Assembly: GCF_038096175.1 (NCBI RefSeq)
Contig: NZ_CP151099.1
Coordinates: 2,730,501-2,794,500, forward strand
DNA from: Nostoc sp. UHCC 0302
Lineage (GTDB): Bacteria; Cyanobacteriota; Cyanobacteriia; Cyanobacteriales; Nostocaceae
Direction: 5' to 3'
Length of the DNA stretch: 64,000 bases
The position numbers and the translations under genes are program-made. Below are positions 27,072 through 36,154 of this stretch, one piece after another. Every line of letters starts with the position of its first letter. The first letter of the stretch is position 1. The notes beneath the pieces are model-generated. The model saw only the letters and a program-made list of their open reading frames with translations, made no database searches and had not been told where the DNA came from.

Positions 27072-27479
27072 ATGCAACACGATGAGTTTATTGGACAGGT
27101 GCAAAATCGCGCTCACCTGAGTTCACGGGGAGATGCAGAAGTTGCAACCCGTGCGACTTTAGAAACCCTAGCTGAACGCCTAGCCGGACGTGAGCCTTTC
27201 AACGCCGCTGCTCAGCTTCCAAGAGGCATTGCACAATATTTACAACACGAATACGCAGGCTCTGGAACACGTTTCTCACTAGATGAATTTTTTCAGCTAG
27301 TTAGTCAACGAGAAGGTATAGAGCTTCCAGATGCTATTCATCATGCTCGTGTGGTCATTGAGGTATTAACTGAGGCAGTTAGCCCTGGTGAAATTAGTGA
27401 TATTCGCTCTCAATTGCCATCAGACTTTGATCCATTGTTTGAGGCAGGAAGCCAAGGGCGAATGCGTGTAAATACTTAA
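27072..27479 (+). CDS. DUF2267 protein
   Basis: The 135-residue protein is all helical: DEFIGQVQNRAHLSSRGDAEVATRATLETLAERLAGREPFNAAAQLP is the DUF2267 start, followed by FSLDEFFQLVSQREG and HARVVIEVLTEAVSPGEISDI and ending SDFDPLF. The family has two tandem similar helical hairpins and no assigned biochemical role. GGAGG lies 7 bases before the ATG. It is 32 bp upstream of a phosphoribosyltransferase gene, a pairing often seen with stress and general maintenance genes, so cotranscription is likely. Confidence 0.85.
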   Translation: MQHDEFIGQVQNRAHLSSRGDAEVATRATLETLAERLAGREPFNAAAQLPRGIAQYLQHEYAGSGTRFSLDEFFQLVSQREGIELPDAIHHARVVIEVLTEAVSPGEISDIRSQLPSDFDPLFEAGSQGRMRVNT

Positions 27480-27511
27480 TTTTTCTGAGAAACTATCAGG
27501 AGCGTCACACC

Positions 27512-28177
27512 ATGCGATTTAAAAACCGAAGTTTAGCGGGTCAATCTTTGGCTAAGGAGTTAGAAACTTATGCTAATCGTTCAGATGTGTTGGTATTAGG
27601 GCTGCCAAGAGGTGGCGTACCCGTAGCCTTTGAAGTTGCCAAAGCGCTAAATGCTCCCTTAAATATTCTTGTGGTACGTAAACTGGGTGTACCCGATCAA
27701 GAAGAGTTAGCAATGGGAGCGATCGCCTCCGGTGGTGTGCGGATACTCAATGAAAGTATTATTAGCGAGATCAATATCTCCGATGAAGTCATTGCCAGGA
27801 TTGCAGTTCAGGAAGAACGGGAACTAGAGCGACGGGAACGGCTGTATCGGGGCGATCGCCCTGATACAGATTTACAGGGACGCACCGTAATCTTGGTAGA
27901 TGATGGTTTGGCAACAGGTGCAACTATGTGGGCTGCTGTGGTAGCTGTGCAAAAACAGCAACCTGCTCGGATTGTTATTGCTGTACCAATCGCCGCACCC
28001 GAAACTTGCAAACTGTTGGCAAATGAGGTAGATGAAGTCGTTTGTATTTCGACACCCAGCCCCTTCTATAGTGTCGGTTCCTGGTATGAAGATTTTCCTC
28101 AAACCACTGATGAAGAAGTTCACAACCTACTTGCAAAAGCTGCAAATAACTATCAACCATTATCCCTTGGCATTTAG
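27512..28177 (+). CDS. Type I phosphoribosyltransferase-domain protein
   Basis: The 221 residues carry VLVLGLPRGGVPVAFEVA (about 25-42), ILVVRKLGVPDQEELAMGAIASGG, and the PRPP-binding loop VILVDDGLATGATMWAA (about 130-146). The two acidic residues and T-G-A-T of the loop are intact. This branch of free-standing proteins with VRKLG-P-EELA lacks a known acceptor base and may be a phosphoribosyl hydrolase or regulator. It follows the DUF2267 gene in the same operon; a small helical protein gene follows after 130 bp. Confidence 0.85.
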   Translation: MRFKNRSLAGQSLAKELETYANRSDVLVLGLPRGGVPVAFEVAKALNAPLNILVVRKLGVPDQEELAMGAIASGGVRILNESIISEINISDEVIARIAVQEERELERRERLYRGDRPDTDLQGRTVILVDDGLATGATMWAAVVAVQKQQPARIVIAVPIAAPETCKLLANEVDEVVCISTPSPFYSVGSWYEDFPQTTDEEVHNLLAKAANNYQPLSLGI

Positions 28178-28306
28178 AACTACCAAGATTGATTTTTTAC
28201 AGCAGATTTCAAGTTGGTGCAGTACACAAACTAGCTCTCAAAGCTAGGTAGAAAGATTGTTTTACTTCTGAATTCTGCTGTATGTTGAATTGGAGGAAGT
28301 AGCTCC

Positions 28307-28525
28307 ATGAATCTACAAGTCTATGAATTGAAACAAACTGCATCCCAACTACTGGCTGCGATGCTATCTAACCCTCACATTTATGCCCAAGTCAGTAGTG
28401 AGGGGGGTTACGGACAGATGGAACAGCAACTGATTATTGTGGCTGTTGAGATGGCTGAAAGCTTAATTGAGCATATCGAAAATGCTCATCCGCAGAGTGA
28501 ACGGGAAGTGAATGAGAAGAATTGA
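28307..28525 (+). CDS. Small helical hypothetical protein
   Basis: The 72 residues have a good start: TTGGAGGAAGTAGCTCCATG gives GGAGG ten bases ahead. The chain is helical and mildly acidic (MEQQLIIVAVEMAESLIEHIE). I recognise no domain. It is the third gene of the 27-28.5 kb set and overlaps, tail to tail, the antisense end of a broken kinase gene. Confidence 0.55.
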   Translation: MNLQVYELKQTASQLLAAMLSNPHIYAQVSSEGGYGQMEQQLIIVAVEMAESLIEHIENAHPQSEREVNEKN

Positions 28526-29325
28526 TGCAAATTGCTGTAATTAAGCAATAACCTTTGACAGGTATGAAAATCGTAAATTCTGTGCATTGACCAATCTCAG
28601 ATTCCACAATGATTTGACCACCATGTTTTTCTACCACAATTTGACGAGCGATCGCGAGTCCCAAACCCGTACCTTTACCTACACTTTTGGTCGTAAATAG
28701 ATGGTCGAAAACTCTCTGTTTTACAGCTTCAGTTATCCCCATACTATTATCAGCAATACAAATTCTGACGTGGCTATCTTCCAGAGCCATTCTAACTGTG
28801 ATCCAATTAGGATTAGCTTGAATCTGTAGAAAAGTACGTCCCTGATTGGATTCTTCCAGTGCATCAATAGCATTAGCTAGCAGATTCATAAATACTTGAT
28901 TTAGTTGTCCTGGGAAGCATTCAACCTGGGGTAAATTACCCTATTCAGTAATCACTTCAATTGCCGGACGGGTTTCATTTGGTTTGAGGCGATGCTTCAA
29001 AATTAAGATGGCGCTATCAATACCGTCGTGAATATTAAAAGCTACTTTGTAGTCTTGATCTGCCCGTGAAAATGTTCTTAAGCTGGTGCTAATATCACGG
29101 ATGTGGTTAATTCCCAATTTCATTGATGCAATTAGCTTTGGCAAATCTTCCTTTACATATTCTAAATCAATTGTTTCTATTTCATCTGCAATAATTGCAC
29201 CTGGCTGAGGATATTGTTGTTGATATAAATCAAGTAAATTAAATATGTCTTGGAGGTAATCTAATGCTGGAAAAATATTTCCGGCAATAAAGCCTACAGG
29301 ATTATTAATGGGAGCATCCCAGTTT
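28434..29325 (-). pseudogene. Histidine kinase pseudogene with in-frame TAG and lost 5' half
   Basis: Translated through a TAG near 28942, one minus-strand frame reads INNPVGFIAGNIFPALDYL, then SMKLGINHIRDISTSLRTF, HDGIDSAILILKHRLKPNE, LPQVECFPGQLNQVFMNLL, ADNSMGITEAV and LFTTKSVGKGTGLGLAIARQ: the HisKA tail and HATPase of a cyanobacterial sensor kinase. The stop sits where relatives have Tyr-Gly (EYG-LP), so one base change explains it. The H box is cut (only INNPV remains) where the ISKra4-like fragment begins, so no phospho-His is left. The frame also runs past the normal C-terminus into the antisense of the 28307 gene. It cannot be functional. Confidence 0.8.
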
Positions 29326-29670
29326 TTTGCAAAGAGGGCGAAAATCAGTCAGGATAATTAAGATGAGTGTATTTACCTACCAATGACCCTAGAACAAAAG
29401 CAAGCCCTCCAAGAACATATTCAAGCGATCGCTAAAATATTGTACGAAGACACGTCACCAGAAAGGCTAACCAGTCTTGCAGGAATAAAACAAGCAGTGC
29501 GGAGTCAAATGCTTTGATCACGTAATGCCAGAAGTAGGGGTTTTTTTATCGAAACGGTTACAGGCACAAGTGCAGGGTATCGACGACGAATGAAAAGTAT
29601 TTTGGGAGAATTGTCAATCACAAGTAAAAGCGCAGAAATTGGAAGTCCCTTCTAGCAATCAATGTATGTT
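29326..29670 (+). mobile_element. ISKra4-like insertion sequence remnant
   Basis: ATG 29383 opens TLEQKQALQEHIQAIAKILY then EDTSPERLTSLAGIKQAVRS, the helical N-terminus of ISKra4-family transposases. After QML an extra base shifts the frame; the next frame continues HVMPEVGVFLSKRLQAQVQG until a stop. The catalytic DDE part is absent, and the sequence 29326-29382 is probably the element's left end. It directly abuts the truncated kinase gene, so its insertion, followed by deletion, probably removed the kinase 5' half. Confidence 0.65.
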
Positions 29671-30031
29671 TTACTAACTATTTGGTCTGCATCATAAGAC
29701 TTGCAGTTTCACAGCCTCCCCATCCGGCGTATAAAAATTTCTGCCCGACATTGCAACCACAATTTTCTCTTTCCTTGTCTATTCAAATGGTGCAATTACA
29801 TAACTATTTCACCTGTGCCACAAGAGGCTTTAGTAACAAATACTCCCTTTGGTACTTTATTCTTACTTGTTTGGAGTGCTTCGCTGCGTTAATCTGACGG
29901 CGATGCACTGAGTCGGTCGTTGTGTTGCGCTCCCATTCAATTCTGGCTCCTGACTCACCTCGGCTATGCTCGGTGACCACCTGACGAATGTATTCTTTAT
30001 TATTAAAGAAGTAGAGCCATTTTATTAGCCA
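29671..30031. other. Unassigned gap
   Basis: Plus-strand frames are short. A minus-strand frame of about 76 codons (to 29804) continues the antisense of the zinc-ribbon gene, and I do not recognise it. I see no start site or repeat that I could support. Confidence 0.3.
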
Positions 30032-30283
30032 ATGCCCAGCAAGATAATTGAAGTCCGAGAGTACACCGTCAGAGCGCATAAGCGTGAGATCCACACCCGC
30101 GTTTTTAACTTTATTTGCCAGCAGTGCCAAGAACCAACGCAAAGAGAAACCTTTGGCCCGCGACCGCTCTACTGTGAAAAATGCCGCGCACCCCATTCCC
30201 CCAAGAAATCAACAGTAGTGCCGATCCAGAAACGAAAGCCCAGAGCGATGAACTACAAAAGTGGGAAAGGTATAGCGGGGTAA
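30032..30283 (+). CDS. Small zinc-ribbon protein
   Basis: The 83 residues read [40 protein letters not shown] and YCEKCRAPH, followed by a basic tail ([14 protein letters not shown]). Two C-x2-C pairs 18 residues apart make a zinc ribbon, and the basic ends suggest nucleic-acid binding. It looks like a conserved small cyanobacterial protein. No clear ribosome-binding site is seen, and it lacks operon partners. Confidence 0.6.
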   Translation: MPSKIIEVREYTVRAHKREIHTRVFNFICQQCQEPTQRETFGPRPLYCEKCRAPHSPKKSTVVPIQKRKPRAMNYKSGKGIAG

Positions 30284-30751
30284 TTTCTTGTTTTGAGATA
30301 GGGGCGATAAGCTCTCGCTTAAGCATAAAGGCGATCGCTTGGAACTATGTGACTAAATCCTTGCTCAAGTGCTGTTGTTGCGTTGTGTTTGATTACCAAC
30401 ATCATTTATTTTGAAGATTCTGTTCCTGAAAAATCTGCTGTGCCTCTTAGCCAATAAGGGAAGAAGGCAATTACAGTTTTTTTTGACCCAGCAGTGTCAA
30501 AGTAGCTGAGTCAACTAGTGCTGGAGAAAGACACTACAGTTCCGGCTCTACTGGCGGGAGCTTTAAATAAATTATTTGAGGAATAGGGAAAAGTCCGCTC
30601 GCTTAATTAATCCTCGGCTGTGTGCCAATTAATTTATTTAGGCTAACTTTTCTGTAATTAATTAGGGTATTTTAGTAAAATCGTCCCATTTGGGGAATTT
30701 TACTAACTCTTGCTGTATCTCTTACAGGTACTTCTCCCTCATATTAATTAA
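30284..30751. other. Leader region before the protease-TPR gene
   Basis: No gene is seen in these ~470 bp. There is a HIP1 site near 30332 and an AT-rich last 150 bp, likely the promoter zone of the gene at 30752, but I cannot point to specific -10/-35 boxes. Confidence 0.3.
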
Positions 30752-33424
30752 ATGAAATTTTATTATTCACTTGTGCCAGCGTTAATTGGTGTGTCAGTTG
30801 CTTTTGTGCAACCCCAAAACGCTTTTGCACTTTCCTCAGTAGAAGTTGGGAAAGTTGCCAAAGCTATTACTGTAGAAATTTCTAATCCTAATGGCTCAGG
30901 CACTGGAGTCATTATTAAACGAGAAGGTAATACTTACACCATTCTCACTGCCAAGCACGTTGTCGAAGCTCAAGCTCAATACGAAATCGTGACTCCAGAG
31001 GGAACGCATTACCCACTTAATTACAGCACTGTTAAAAAGCTGCCTTCGGTTGATTTAGCTGTTATGCAATTTACCAGTAACCAAAGTTATCCTGTTGCCA
31101 AAGTCGGCAACTCCGACTCGTCAACAGAAGGTGCAACTGTTTATGTAGCTGGTTTTCCACAAATCAGTGCTGCCATTTCTACCTCAATTTATAACTTCAC
31201 TGATGGGCGGATTACAGCTAATGCCTCCAAACCTCTGCGTGATGGCTATGCATTGGTCTACAGTAATGACACGTTGGCAGGGATGAGTGGCGGCCCGGTG
31301 TTGAATGACCAAGGGGAACTTATAGGAATTCATGGTCGAAGCGACACGACAGAGAACTATAAAATCTCTGATAAAAATCCCAACGTGATTATCAAGACTG
31401 GCTTTAATTTAGGCATTCCAATTAATACCTTTTTAAGAGTTTCATCTCAAGCTGAAGTAAATGTAGGCGTTAATCCTCCTAGCAAACCCATAGCTACAGC
31501 ACCGAAAGCTGACGACTTCTTTATTCAGGGTGTAGATAAATATTTACAAGCAGATTATCAAGGAGCTAGTGCAGATTTTACTCAAGCAATTCGCCTCAAT
31601 GCTAACTATGCTTCTGCTTACCTGTGGCGTGGAGATGCCAGAAATAATCTTAGAGAGAAAGACGAGGCAATCGCAGCAGATTACCAAAAAGCCGCAAACC
31701 TGTTTTTTGCTCAAGGAAATAAAGCTGATGGCTACAGAAGCAAAGGTGATGCTCTGCGAATTTTAAAAAACTATCAAGCAGCAATTACTGCTTTCACTGA
31801 AGCAATTAAACTCAATAGTAAAAATGCTATAGCTTACAATGAGAGGGGACTGGCCCGTTGGGACTTGAATGATCTACAGGGAGCAATTGCTGATTTCACT
31901 CAAACTATTCAAATTAATCCTAAATATATTGATGCTTATGATAGCCGAGGGTTAGCCCGTAGAGAATTGGGAGACTTCCAGGGAGCAATTGAAGACTTAA
32001 ACCAAAGTCTCCGCCTCGCTCCCAACAATGCTTATGCCTATAGAGGTTTGGGAGTCATCTATAGTGAATTAGGACAGCAGGAGAAAGCCGCCGCAAATTT
32101 ACAAAAGGCTGCTGACCTATATCTTAAACAAGGCAATAAATTTGAGGCTTACCAGAGCCAAGCCGGTATTCGTTTATTGATGAAAGATTATTCAGGAGCA
32201 ATTGCCCTGTATACACAAGTTATTCAACTTCGCCCCCCAAAGGCTGGAGATTACATAAACAGAGCTGATGCTCGTTTACAGTCAGGAGACAAACAAGGGG
32301 CGATTAGTGATTGTAACCAAGCTATAAAGATTAACCCTAATTTTGCCATAGCCTACAACTACCGGGGAAATGCCCGCTCTGAATTGGGTGACAAGCAAGC
32401 GGCAATTAATGATTACAATCAAGCTATAAAGATTAACTCTAATTATGCCATAGCCTACAACAACCGGGGAAATGCCCGCTCTGAATTGGGTGACAAACAA
32501 GCGGCAATTGATGATTACAATCAAGCTATAAAGATTAACCATAATTATGCCGATGCCTACAACAGCCGGGGACTTATTCGTGCTGAATTGGGTGACAAAC
32601 AAGCGGCAATTGATGATTACAACCAAGCTATAAAGATTGATCCTAACTTAGCCGAAGCTTACTACAGCCGAGGACTTACCCGTGCTGCTTTGGGTGACAA
32701 ACAAGCGGCAATTAATGACTACAGCCAAGCTATAAAAATTAATCCTAACTTAGCTATAGCATATGTAGGACGAGGAAATGCCCGCTCTACCTTGGGTGAC
32801 AAACAAGCGGCAATTGATGATTACAACCAAGCCATCAAGATTAATCCCAATTATGCCCTCGCTTACAACAATCGAGGATTTACTCGCTCTACCTTGGGTG
32901 ACAAACAAGCGGCAATTGATGATTACAACCAAGCCATCAAGATTAATCCCAATTATGCCGTCGCTTACTACGGTCGAGGATTTACCCGCGGTGAATTGGG
33001 TGACAAGCAAGGGGCAATTAATGATTACAGCCGAGCTATAAAAATTAATCCTAATTATGCCGAAGCCTACACCAACAGGGGAACTAGCCGTGCTGAATTG
33101 GGTGACAAGCAAGGGGCAATTAATGATTACAGCCGAGCTATAAAAATTAATCCTAATTATGCCGAAGCCTACACCAACAGGGGAACTAGCCGTGCTGAAT
33201 TGGGTGACAAGCAAGGGGCAATTAATGATTACAACCAAGCTATAAAGATTAGTCCTAATGATGCCGCCGTAGCTTACTACAGCCTGGGAAATATCCGTGC
33301 TGAGTTAGGTGACAACCAAGAGGCGCTCGCAGACTATCAAAAAGCTGCTAACCTCTTTCAAAAAGAAGGAAATACAGATTTATACCAAAGAGTGATGGAG
33401 TTAATCAAAAAGCTTCAGCAGTAG
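30752..33424 (+). CDS. Exported trypsin-like serine protease with TPR array
   Basis: The 890-residue protein has a signal peptide (cut near NAFA), then a chymotrypsin-fold protease: His 69 in LTAKHVVEA, Asp 101 in SVDLAVM and Ser 179 in AGMSGGPVLND, a complete triad of the HhoA/Trypsin_2 type. From about residue 260 to 885 come some 17 TPR units of 34 residues (YNNRGNARSELGDKQAAI), several encoded by nearly identical 102-bp DNA repeats. The protein probably acts in the periplasm, with the TPR arm binding partners or substrates. No PDZ domain is seen. Cyanobacteria have many such caspase- or trypsin-TPR fusions without known targets. Confidence 0.9.
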   Translation: MKFYYSLVPALIGVSVAFVQPQNAFALSSVEVGKVAKAITVEISNPNGSGTGVIIKREGNTYTILTAKHVVEAQAQYEIVTPEGTHYPLNYSTVKKLPSVDLAVMQFTSNQSYPVAKVGNSDSSTEGATVYVAGFPQISAAISTSIYNFTDGRITANASKPLRDGYALVYSNDTLAGMSGGPVLNDQGELIGIHGRSDTTENYKISDKNPNVIIKTGFNLGIPINTFLRVSSQAEVNVGVNPPSKPIATAPKADDFFIQGVDKYLQADYQGASADFTQAIRLNANYASAYLWRGDARNNLREKDEAIAADYQKAANLFFAQGNKADGYRSKGDALRILKNYQAAITAFTEAIKLNSKNAIAYNERGLARWDLNDLQGAIADFTQTIQINPKYIDAYDSRGLARRELGDFQGAIEDLNQSLRLAPNNAYAYRGLGVIYSELGQQEKAAANLQKAADLYLKQGNKFEAYQSQAGIRLLMKDYSGAIALYTQVIQLRPPKAGDYINRADARLQSGDKQGAISDCNQAIKINPNFAIAYNYRGNARSELGDKQAAINDYNQAIKINSNYAIAYNNRGNARSELGDKQAAIDDYNQAIKINHNYADAYNSRGLIRAELGDKQAAIDDYNQAIKIDPNLAEAYYSRGLTRAALGDKQAAINDYSQAIKINPNLAIAYVGRGNARSTLGDKQAAIDDYNQAIKINPNYALAYNNRGFTRSTLGDKQAAIDDYNQAIKINPNYAVAYYGRGFTRGELGDKQGAINDYSRAIKINPNYAEAYTNRGTSRAELGDKQGAINDYSRAIKINPNYAEAYTNRGTSRAELGDKQGAINDYNQAIKISPNDAAVAYYSLGNIRAELGDNQEALADYQKAANLFQKEGNTDLYQRVMELIKKLQQ

Positions 33425-33470
33425 TCAATGTTAGAGATTGTGAATATTCACAGGTTTGGCAATTAAAAAT

Positions 33471-33590
33471 AAATTGCTAAAGCACTGGAAAATTACCTCT
33501 ACGTCAATAACCTGATCATCCAGTGCAAACAAGTATCTGTGCAGGTGTCTGGGCAAATCTCGCTATCCCACCCGGAAAGCGTGTACCGCG
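33471..33590 (+). pseudogene. Remnant of a NACHT-protein C-terminus
   Basis: A short plus-strand frame reads IAKALENYLYVNNLIIQCKQ then VSVQVSGQIS. This follows the closing helix of cyanobacterial NACHT ATPases (YL-x-x-N-x-L-x-x-x-CK-x-x-x-VRVS). There is no start, the end degenerates, and a stop lies just upstream, so only this tail is left. Recognition rests on about 25 residues. Confidence 0.35.
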
Positions 33591-33781
33591 CAGAATAGCA
33601 CGTTGCCCCTATACTCAACTCTATGATAGCTAGTGCAATCGATGCAACCTATTACCTAAATTAACTTATGTTCATGATGGGAGGTCTGGATTACCAAATG
33701 TTCTTAGTCATAAAAAGGAGTACATCTGGTAACAATTCGATTATTAATAAATAATGAATATCGTTCAATATTGATATATAT

Positions 33782-33994
33782 TTATTCTGGTTTATTTGCC
33801 AAATGAGAATTTTTTTCTAGCCAGTCATTAATATTAACAATCCCACTGCGAACCATATCACTTGCCCATATATAAGAATAAAAAATTTCTAAGGATTCAA
33901 ACGTTTCAGAAAAATATTTTTTGCTAAAATCTCTCTATGATTCTGGAATTTCAAGCAGGCGTTTCACAAAAGTGTACAGCCAATACCTTTTCAT
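33782..33994 (-). pseudogene. Small unknown gene with an in-frame TAG
   Basis: From ATG 33994 the minus strand reads KRYWLYTFVKRLLEIPES, a TAG, and then RDFSKKYFSETFESLEIFYS, IWASDMVRSGIVNINDWLEK and NSHLANKPE before TAA 33782. The 50 codons after the TAG are helix-like, charged and free of stops, so this looks like a 70-residue gene broken by a single base change. I do not recognise the family. A further coding-like fragment (34030-34230) lies 36 bp upstream on the same strand. Confidence 0.45.
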
Positions 33995-34029
33995 ATTATT
34001 ACTTATATTTGTCACTGATAATTATAGAG

Positions 34030-34230
34030 TTATGCTAGCTCTAAAGCTGCAAAATTTCTTAGAGCCTTGATAGCTTCTCCGTTTTTTAAAACATCGCACA
34101 CACCTTGAGCAATCCACTCTAGATTTTCTGCTGTACCGACTTTCTCGTACTTGTTAAGACTCAAAAACAAAAATTGATAGATTAAACATAAGTTGATTTC
34201 TCCAAATCTGATGAAGTAGGGATTAACCTA
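34030..34230 (-). pseudogene. 3' fragment of an unknown gene
   Basis: The minus-strand frame, open after a TAG near 34230, reads NPYFIRFGEINLCLIYQFLF, LSLNKYEKVGTAENLEWIAQ, GVCDVLKNGEAIKALRNFAA and LELA before TAA 34030. It has helix-rich, protein-like composition but no start codon, so the 5' part is lost. No family is recognised. It could have been the first gene of a pair with the frame at 33782. Confidence 0.35.
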
Positions 34231-34299
34231 AGTAGGCAAAATTTAATTTGTAAGGATAAAGTTTTAATGTGGGAAAAAGTATTGTTTAACCCTTACAAA

Positions 34300-34530
34300 T
34301 TAAGGTGTTCGGTCAGTAGAAAACAAACAACTCCACAATTGATCAGTCTGCTGACATTGGGTAAACTCTCGCTTCATTTGCTCAACTGTAACACACAGCA
34401 AAGCTACAACTAAAACCAACAGCAATAGATTGTTTTTTGCAACCCCTAACCACCAACGCCATTCAACAAAATGCAATTGTAATAACGAGAATTTTGGTAA
34501 TGAGAAAAACCGTGGAAACCAAGAAGGCAT
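34300..34530 (-). CDS. Possible small single-span membrane protein
   Basis: The 76-codon frame has one strongly hydrophobic segment (NNLLLLVLVVALLCVTV, about residues 33-49) after an aromatic, basic N-terminus, and a polar C-terminus. It lies 18 bp downstream of another minus-strand frame (34549-34863). There is no recognisable family and no clear ribosome-binding site, so it may not be a gene. Confidence 0.35.
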   Translation of the reverse strand: MPSWFPRFFSLPKFSLLQLHFVEWRWWLGVAKNNLLLLVLVVALLCVTVEQMKREFTQCQQTDQLWSCLFSTDRTP

Positions 34531-34548
34531 AATTTTATTCCCTGGTAA

Positions 34549-34863
34549 CTATTCCTCTTCGAGATTCACGAAGATGACACTAATCCTTGGGTCTTGTTCA
34601 ACCATCGAAGCAGTCTTGAGGGCAGATGGTTGCGCCTTAGCATCAGGCGTAAGAAAACCCATGACAATGAGCTTATGGGTTGAGGGGGCGACAATAATTG
34701 TCAAAGCCTTACAGGTAGAGGGCTTGAAGTAAAAGACCCTCTCCAAAAAATGGAACTTATTGACAATGAACTGTGCAGTTATTAAACACCTATTTATGGA
34801 GTACAGTTTGATGGTAAGCGCTCTTTCATCACTCTCATGAGAGAATGCCAAAACAATTCGCAA
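34549..34863 (-). CDS. Possible small gene of unknown function
   Basis: The frame is open for 104 codons, but only the last ~50 look protein-like: ALTIIVAPSTHKLIVMGFLT then SALKTASMVEQDPRISVIFV, with a GGAGAGGG purine run about 50 bases before a TTG near 34700 that could be the true start. Paired with the frame at 34300 it could form a two-gene unit. Support is weak. Confidence 0.3.
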   Translation of the reverse strand: MRIVLAFSHESDERALTIKLYSINRCLITAQFIVNKFHFLERVFYFKPSTCKALTIIVAPSTHKLIVMGFLTPDAKAQPSALKTASMVEQDPRISVIFVNLEEE

Positions 34864-35063
34864 TTAAATCACTAATAACTTAAAATTATCACCTGATAAA
34901 TAATATATCAAGAATTAGTATATTAGCTTTGTACTCCAACAGTTTAATTTCTAATTTCGTCCGCAAATTGCGAATTGCGAATTACGAATTGCTTGGACGA
35001 GGTTTTTACCTCCAGAGATGCGATCGCGCGAGTGACCGACTACGATTTGGAGCGGGTACGATT

Positions 35064-35378
35064 ATGACAGTGTACACCTCATATTACCGTGGCGAAATCC
35101 TCTTCGTGGGCATCTCAATCTCGCTGTACCCTCCCAAAAACTGGAAAGGCAAGCACCTTCCTCTGTTCGCCCCAACTCCAGAACTGCTCAAATGGTGGAA
35201 GTCATCAGCCCAGGATGCTGAAGCTGAACTTGAATACGAGCGTCAGTTCTTGCTGGTTCTTCAGAAGTGGCAGCAGTTGATTGACTTTGAGTGCGGAAAC
35301 AGTAACTTTCCCAGTGCAGATATTACAAACTTTTTTCTATCAATAGAACGATGGCTAGCTTTCAATTTACAAACATAA
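35064..35378 (+). CDS. DUF488-like protein with altered C-terminus (copy 1)
   Basis: From ATG 35064 the protein reads VYTSYYRGEILFVGISISL, FAPTPELLKWWKSSAQDAEA and YERQFLLVLQKWQQLI, the N-terminal half of DUF488. The family ends with a strand LLC, then FCHR and a W-x-GEV tail. Here the chain instead goes SADITNFFLSIERWLAFNLQT and stops, so the conserved Cys-His part is missing. A homologous stretch with that missing part lies at 37637-37885. The gene is probably inactive. It precedes the DUF2945 and DUF3140 genes on the same strand. Confidence 0.65.
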   Translation: MTVYTSYYRGEILFVGISISLYPPKNWKGKHLPLFAPTPELLKWWKSSAQDAEAELEYERQFLLVLQKWQQLIDFECGNSNFPSADITNFFLSIERWLAFNLQT

Positions 35379-35418
35379 TGTGACTTGAGAAGGTATAAAC
35401 GTTAATTAGGAGACAATT

Positions 35419-35634
35419 GTGACTGAGCAATTCAAAAAAGGTGATAAGGTTGAATGGAAAACTTCACAAGGCGTGACATCCGGCAAAGTGGTTAAGAAAC
35501 TCTCCTCACCTACAGATATTAAAGGACACCATGTTGCCGCAAGTGTTGATAATCCAGAATACCTGGTTGAAAGTGACAAGACAGGAAAACAGGCTGCTCA
35601 TAAGCCTGATACTTTGAAAAAAGTAGAGGAGTAA
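35419..35634 (+). CDS. DUF2945 / HVA1-family small protein
   Basis: The 71 residues begin QFKKGDKVEWKTSQGVTSGK and contain VVKKLSSPTDIKGHHVAAS and NPEYLVESDKTGKQAAHKP, the standard layout of the HVA1/DUF2945 family, a single small SH3/Tudor-like barrel. The function is unknown; relatives are linked to stress. AGGAG lies 7 bases before the GTG/ATG start region, with the first codon GTG. It is followed after 9 bp by the DUF3140 gene, so they form one operon. Confidence 0.88.
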   Translation: MTEQFKKGDKVEWKTSQGVTSGKVVKKLSSPTDIKGHHVAASVDNPEYLVESDKTGKQAAHKPDTLKKVEE

Positions 35635-35643
35635 AGCTCAGTC

Positions 35644-35970
35644 ATGAGTAACTCTGTTGAATCAACGATTGCCGAGTTTCGTCAAGTCGTGAATATGACT
35701 TCCAAAGAATTAGATTCTTGGCTAGATACAGATGAGTCTAAAGAAGTAGGGCAGTTTGATGAAGAAAACGAGTCTATTGGTCACAAGTCCGGGCAACGCA
35801 TTGTGCAGCTGTTGCAAAAAAAAGATGACTACACCGAAGACGAACTATCGCACATGAAGAAAGTTATCAGTTACGTTCATCGCCATACAGCACAAAGACC
35901 GTCCGGCGATATCGAACATACTCGCTGGCGCTACTCTTTAAAAAATTGGGGACACGATCCGCTCAAATAA
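35644..35970 (+). CDS. DUF3140 small protein
   Basis: The 108 residues show the DUF3140 pattern: EFRQVVNMTSKELDSWLDTD, HKSGQRIVQLLQKKDDYTED, HMKKVISYVHRHTAQRP and the end RWRYSLKNWGHDPLK. It is acidic-helical and probably DNA- or protein-associated; the family often lies by DUF2945. It is the second gene of a two-gene unit. No catalytic motif is seen. Confidence 0.85.
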   Translation: MSNSVESTIAEFRQVVNMTSKELDSWLDTDESKEVGQFDEENESIGHKSGQRIVQLLQKKDDYTEDELSHMKKVISYVHRHTAQRPSGDIEHTRWRYSLKNWGHDPLK

Positions 35971-36154
35971 AGTTGCTCTGAGAGCAAGAAAGCATAGGTA
36001 ATAAACTAACTCTTGAAGTAACACCAGTAAGGTTTTATAACCCATTGCAACATATTTTATCTAATATTTGATTTTGCTCCCCTAATGGTTTTCATAGCGC
36101 GTCTATTACCCGACAATCCAATACTATTAAGGTGAAATTGCTCGTTAAAATCAA

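Noticed and set aside
32282-33238. Minus-strand frames with periodic sequence
   Set aside because: They are antisense shadows of the TPR repeats, open only because of the 102-bp periodicity.
34430-34732. 100-codon plus-strand frame
   Set aside because: It overlaps two minus-strand frames and has no start signal; coding on either strand is doubtful, and the minus one looks slightly better.
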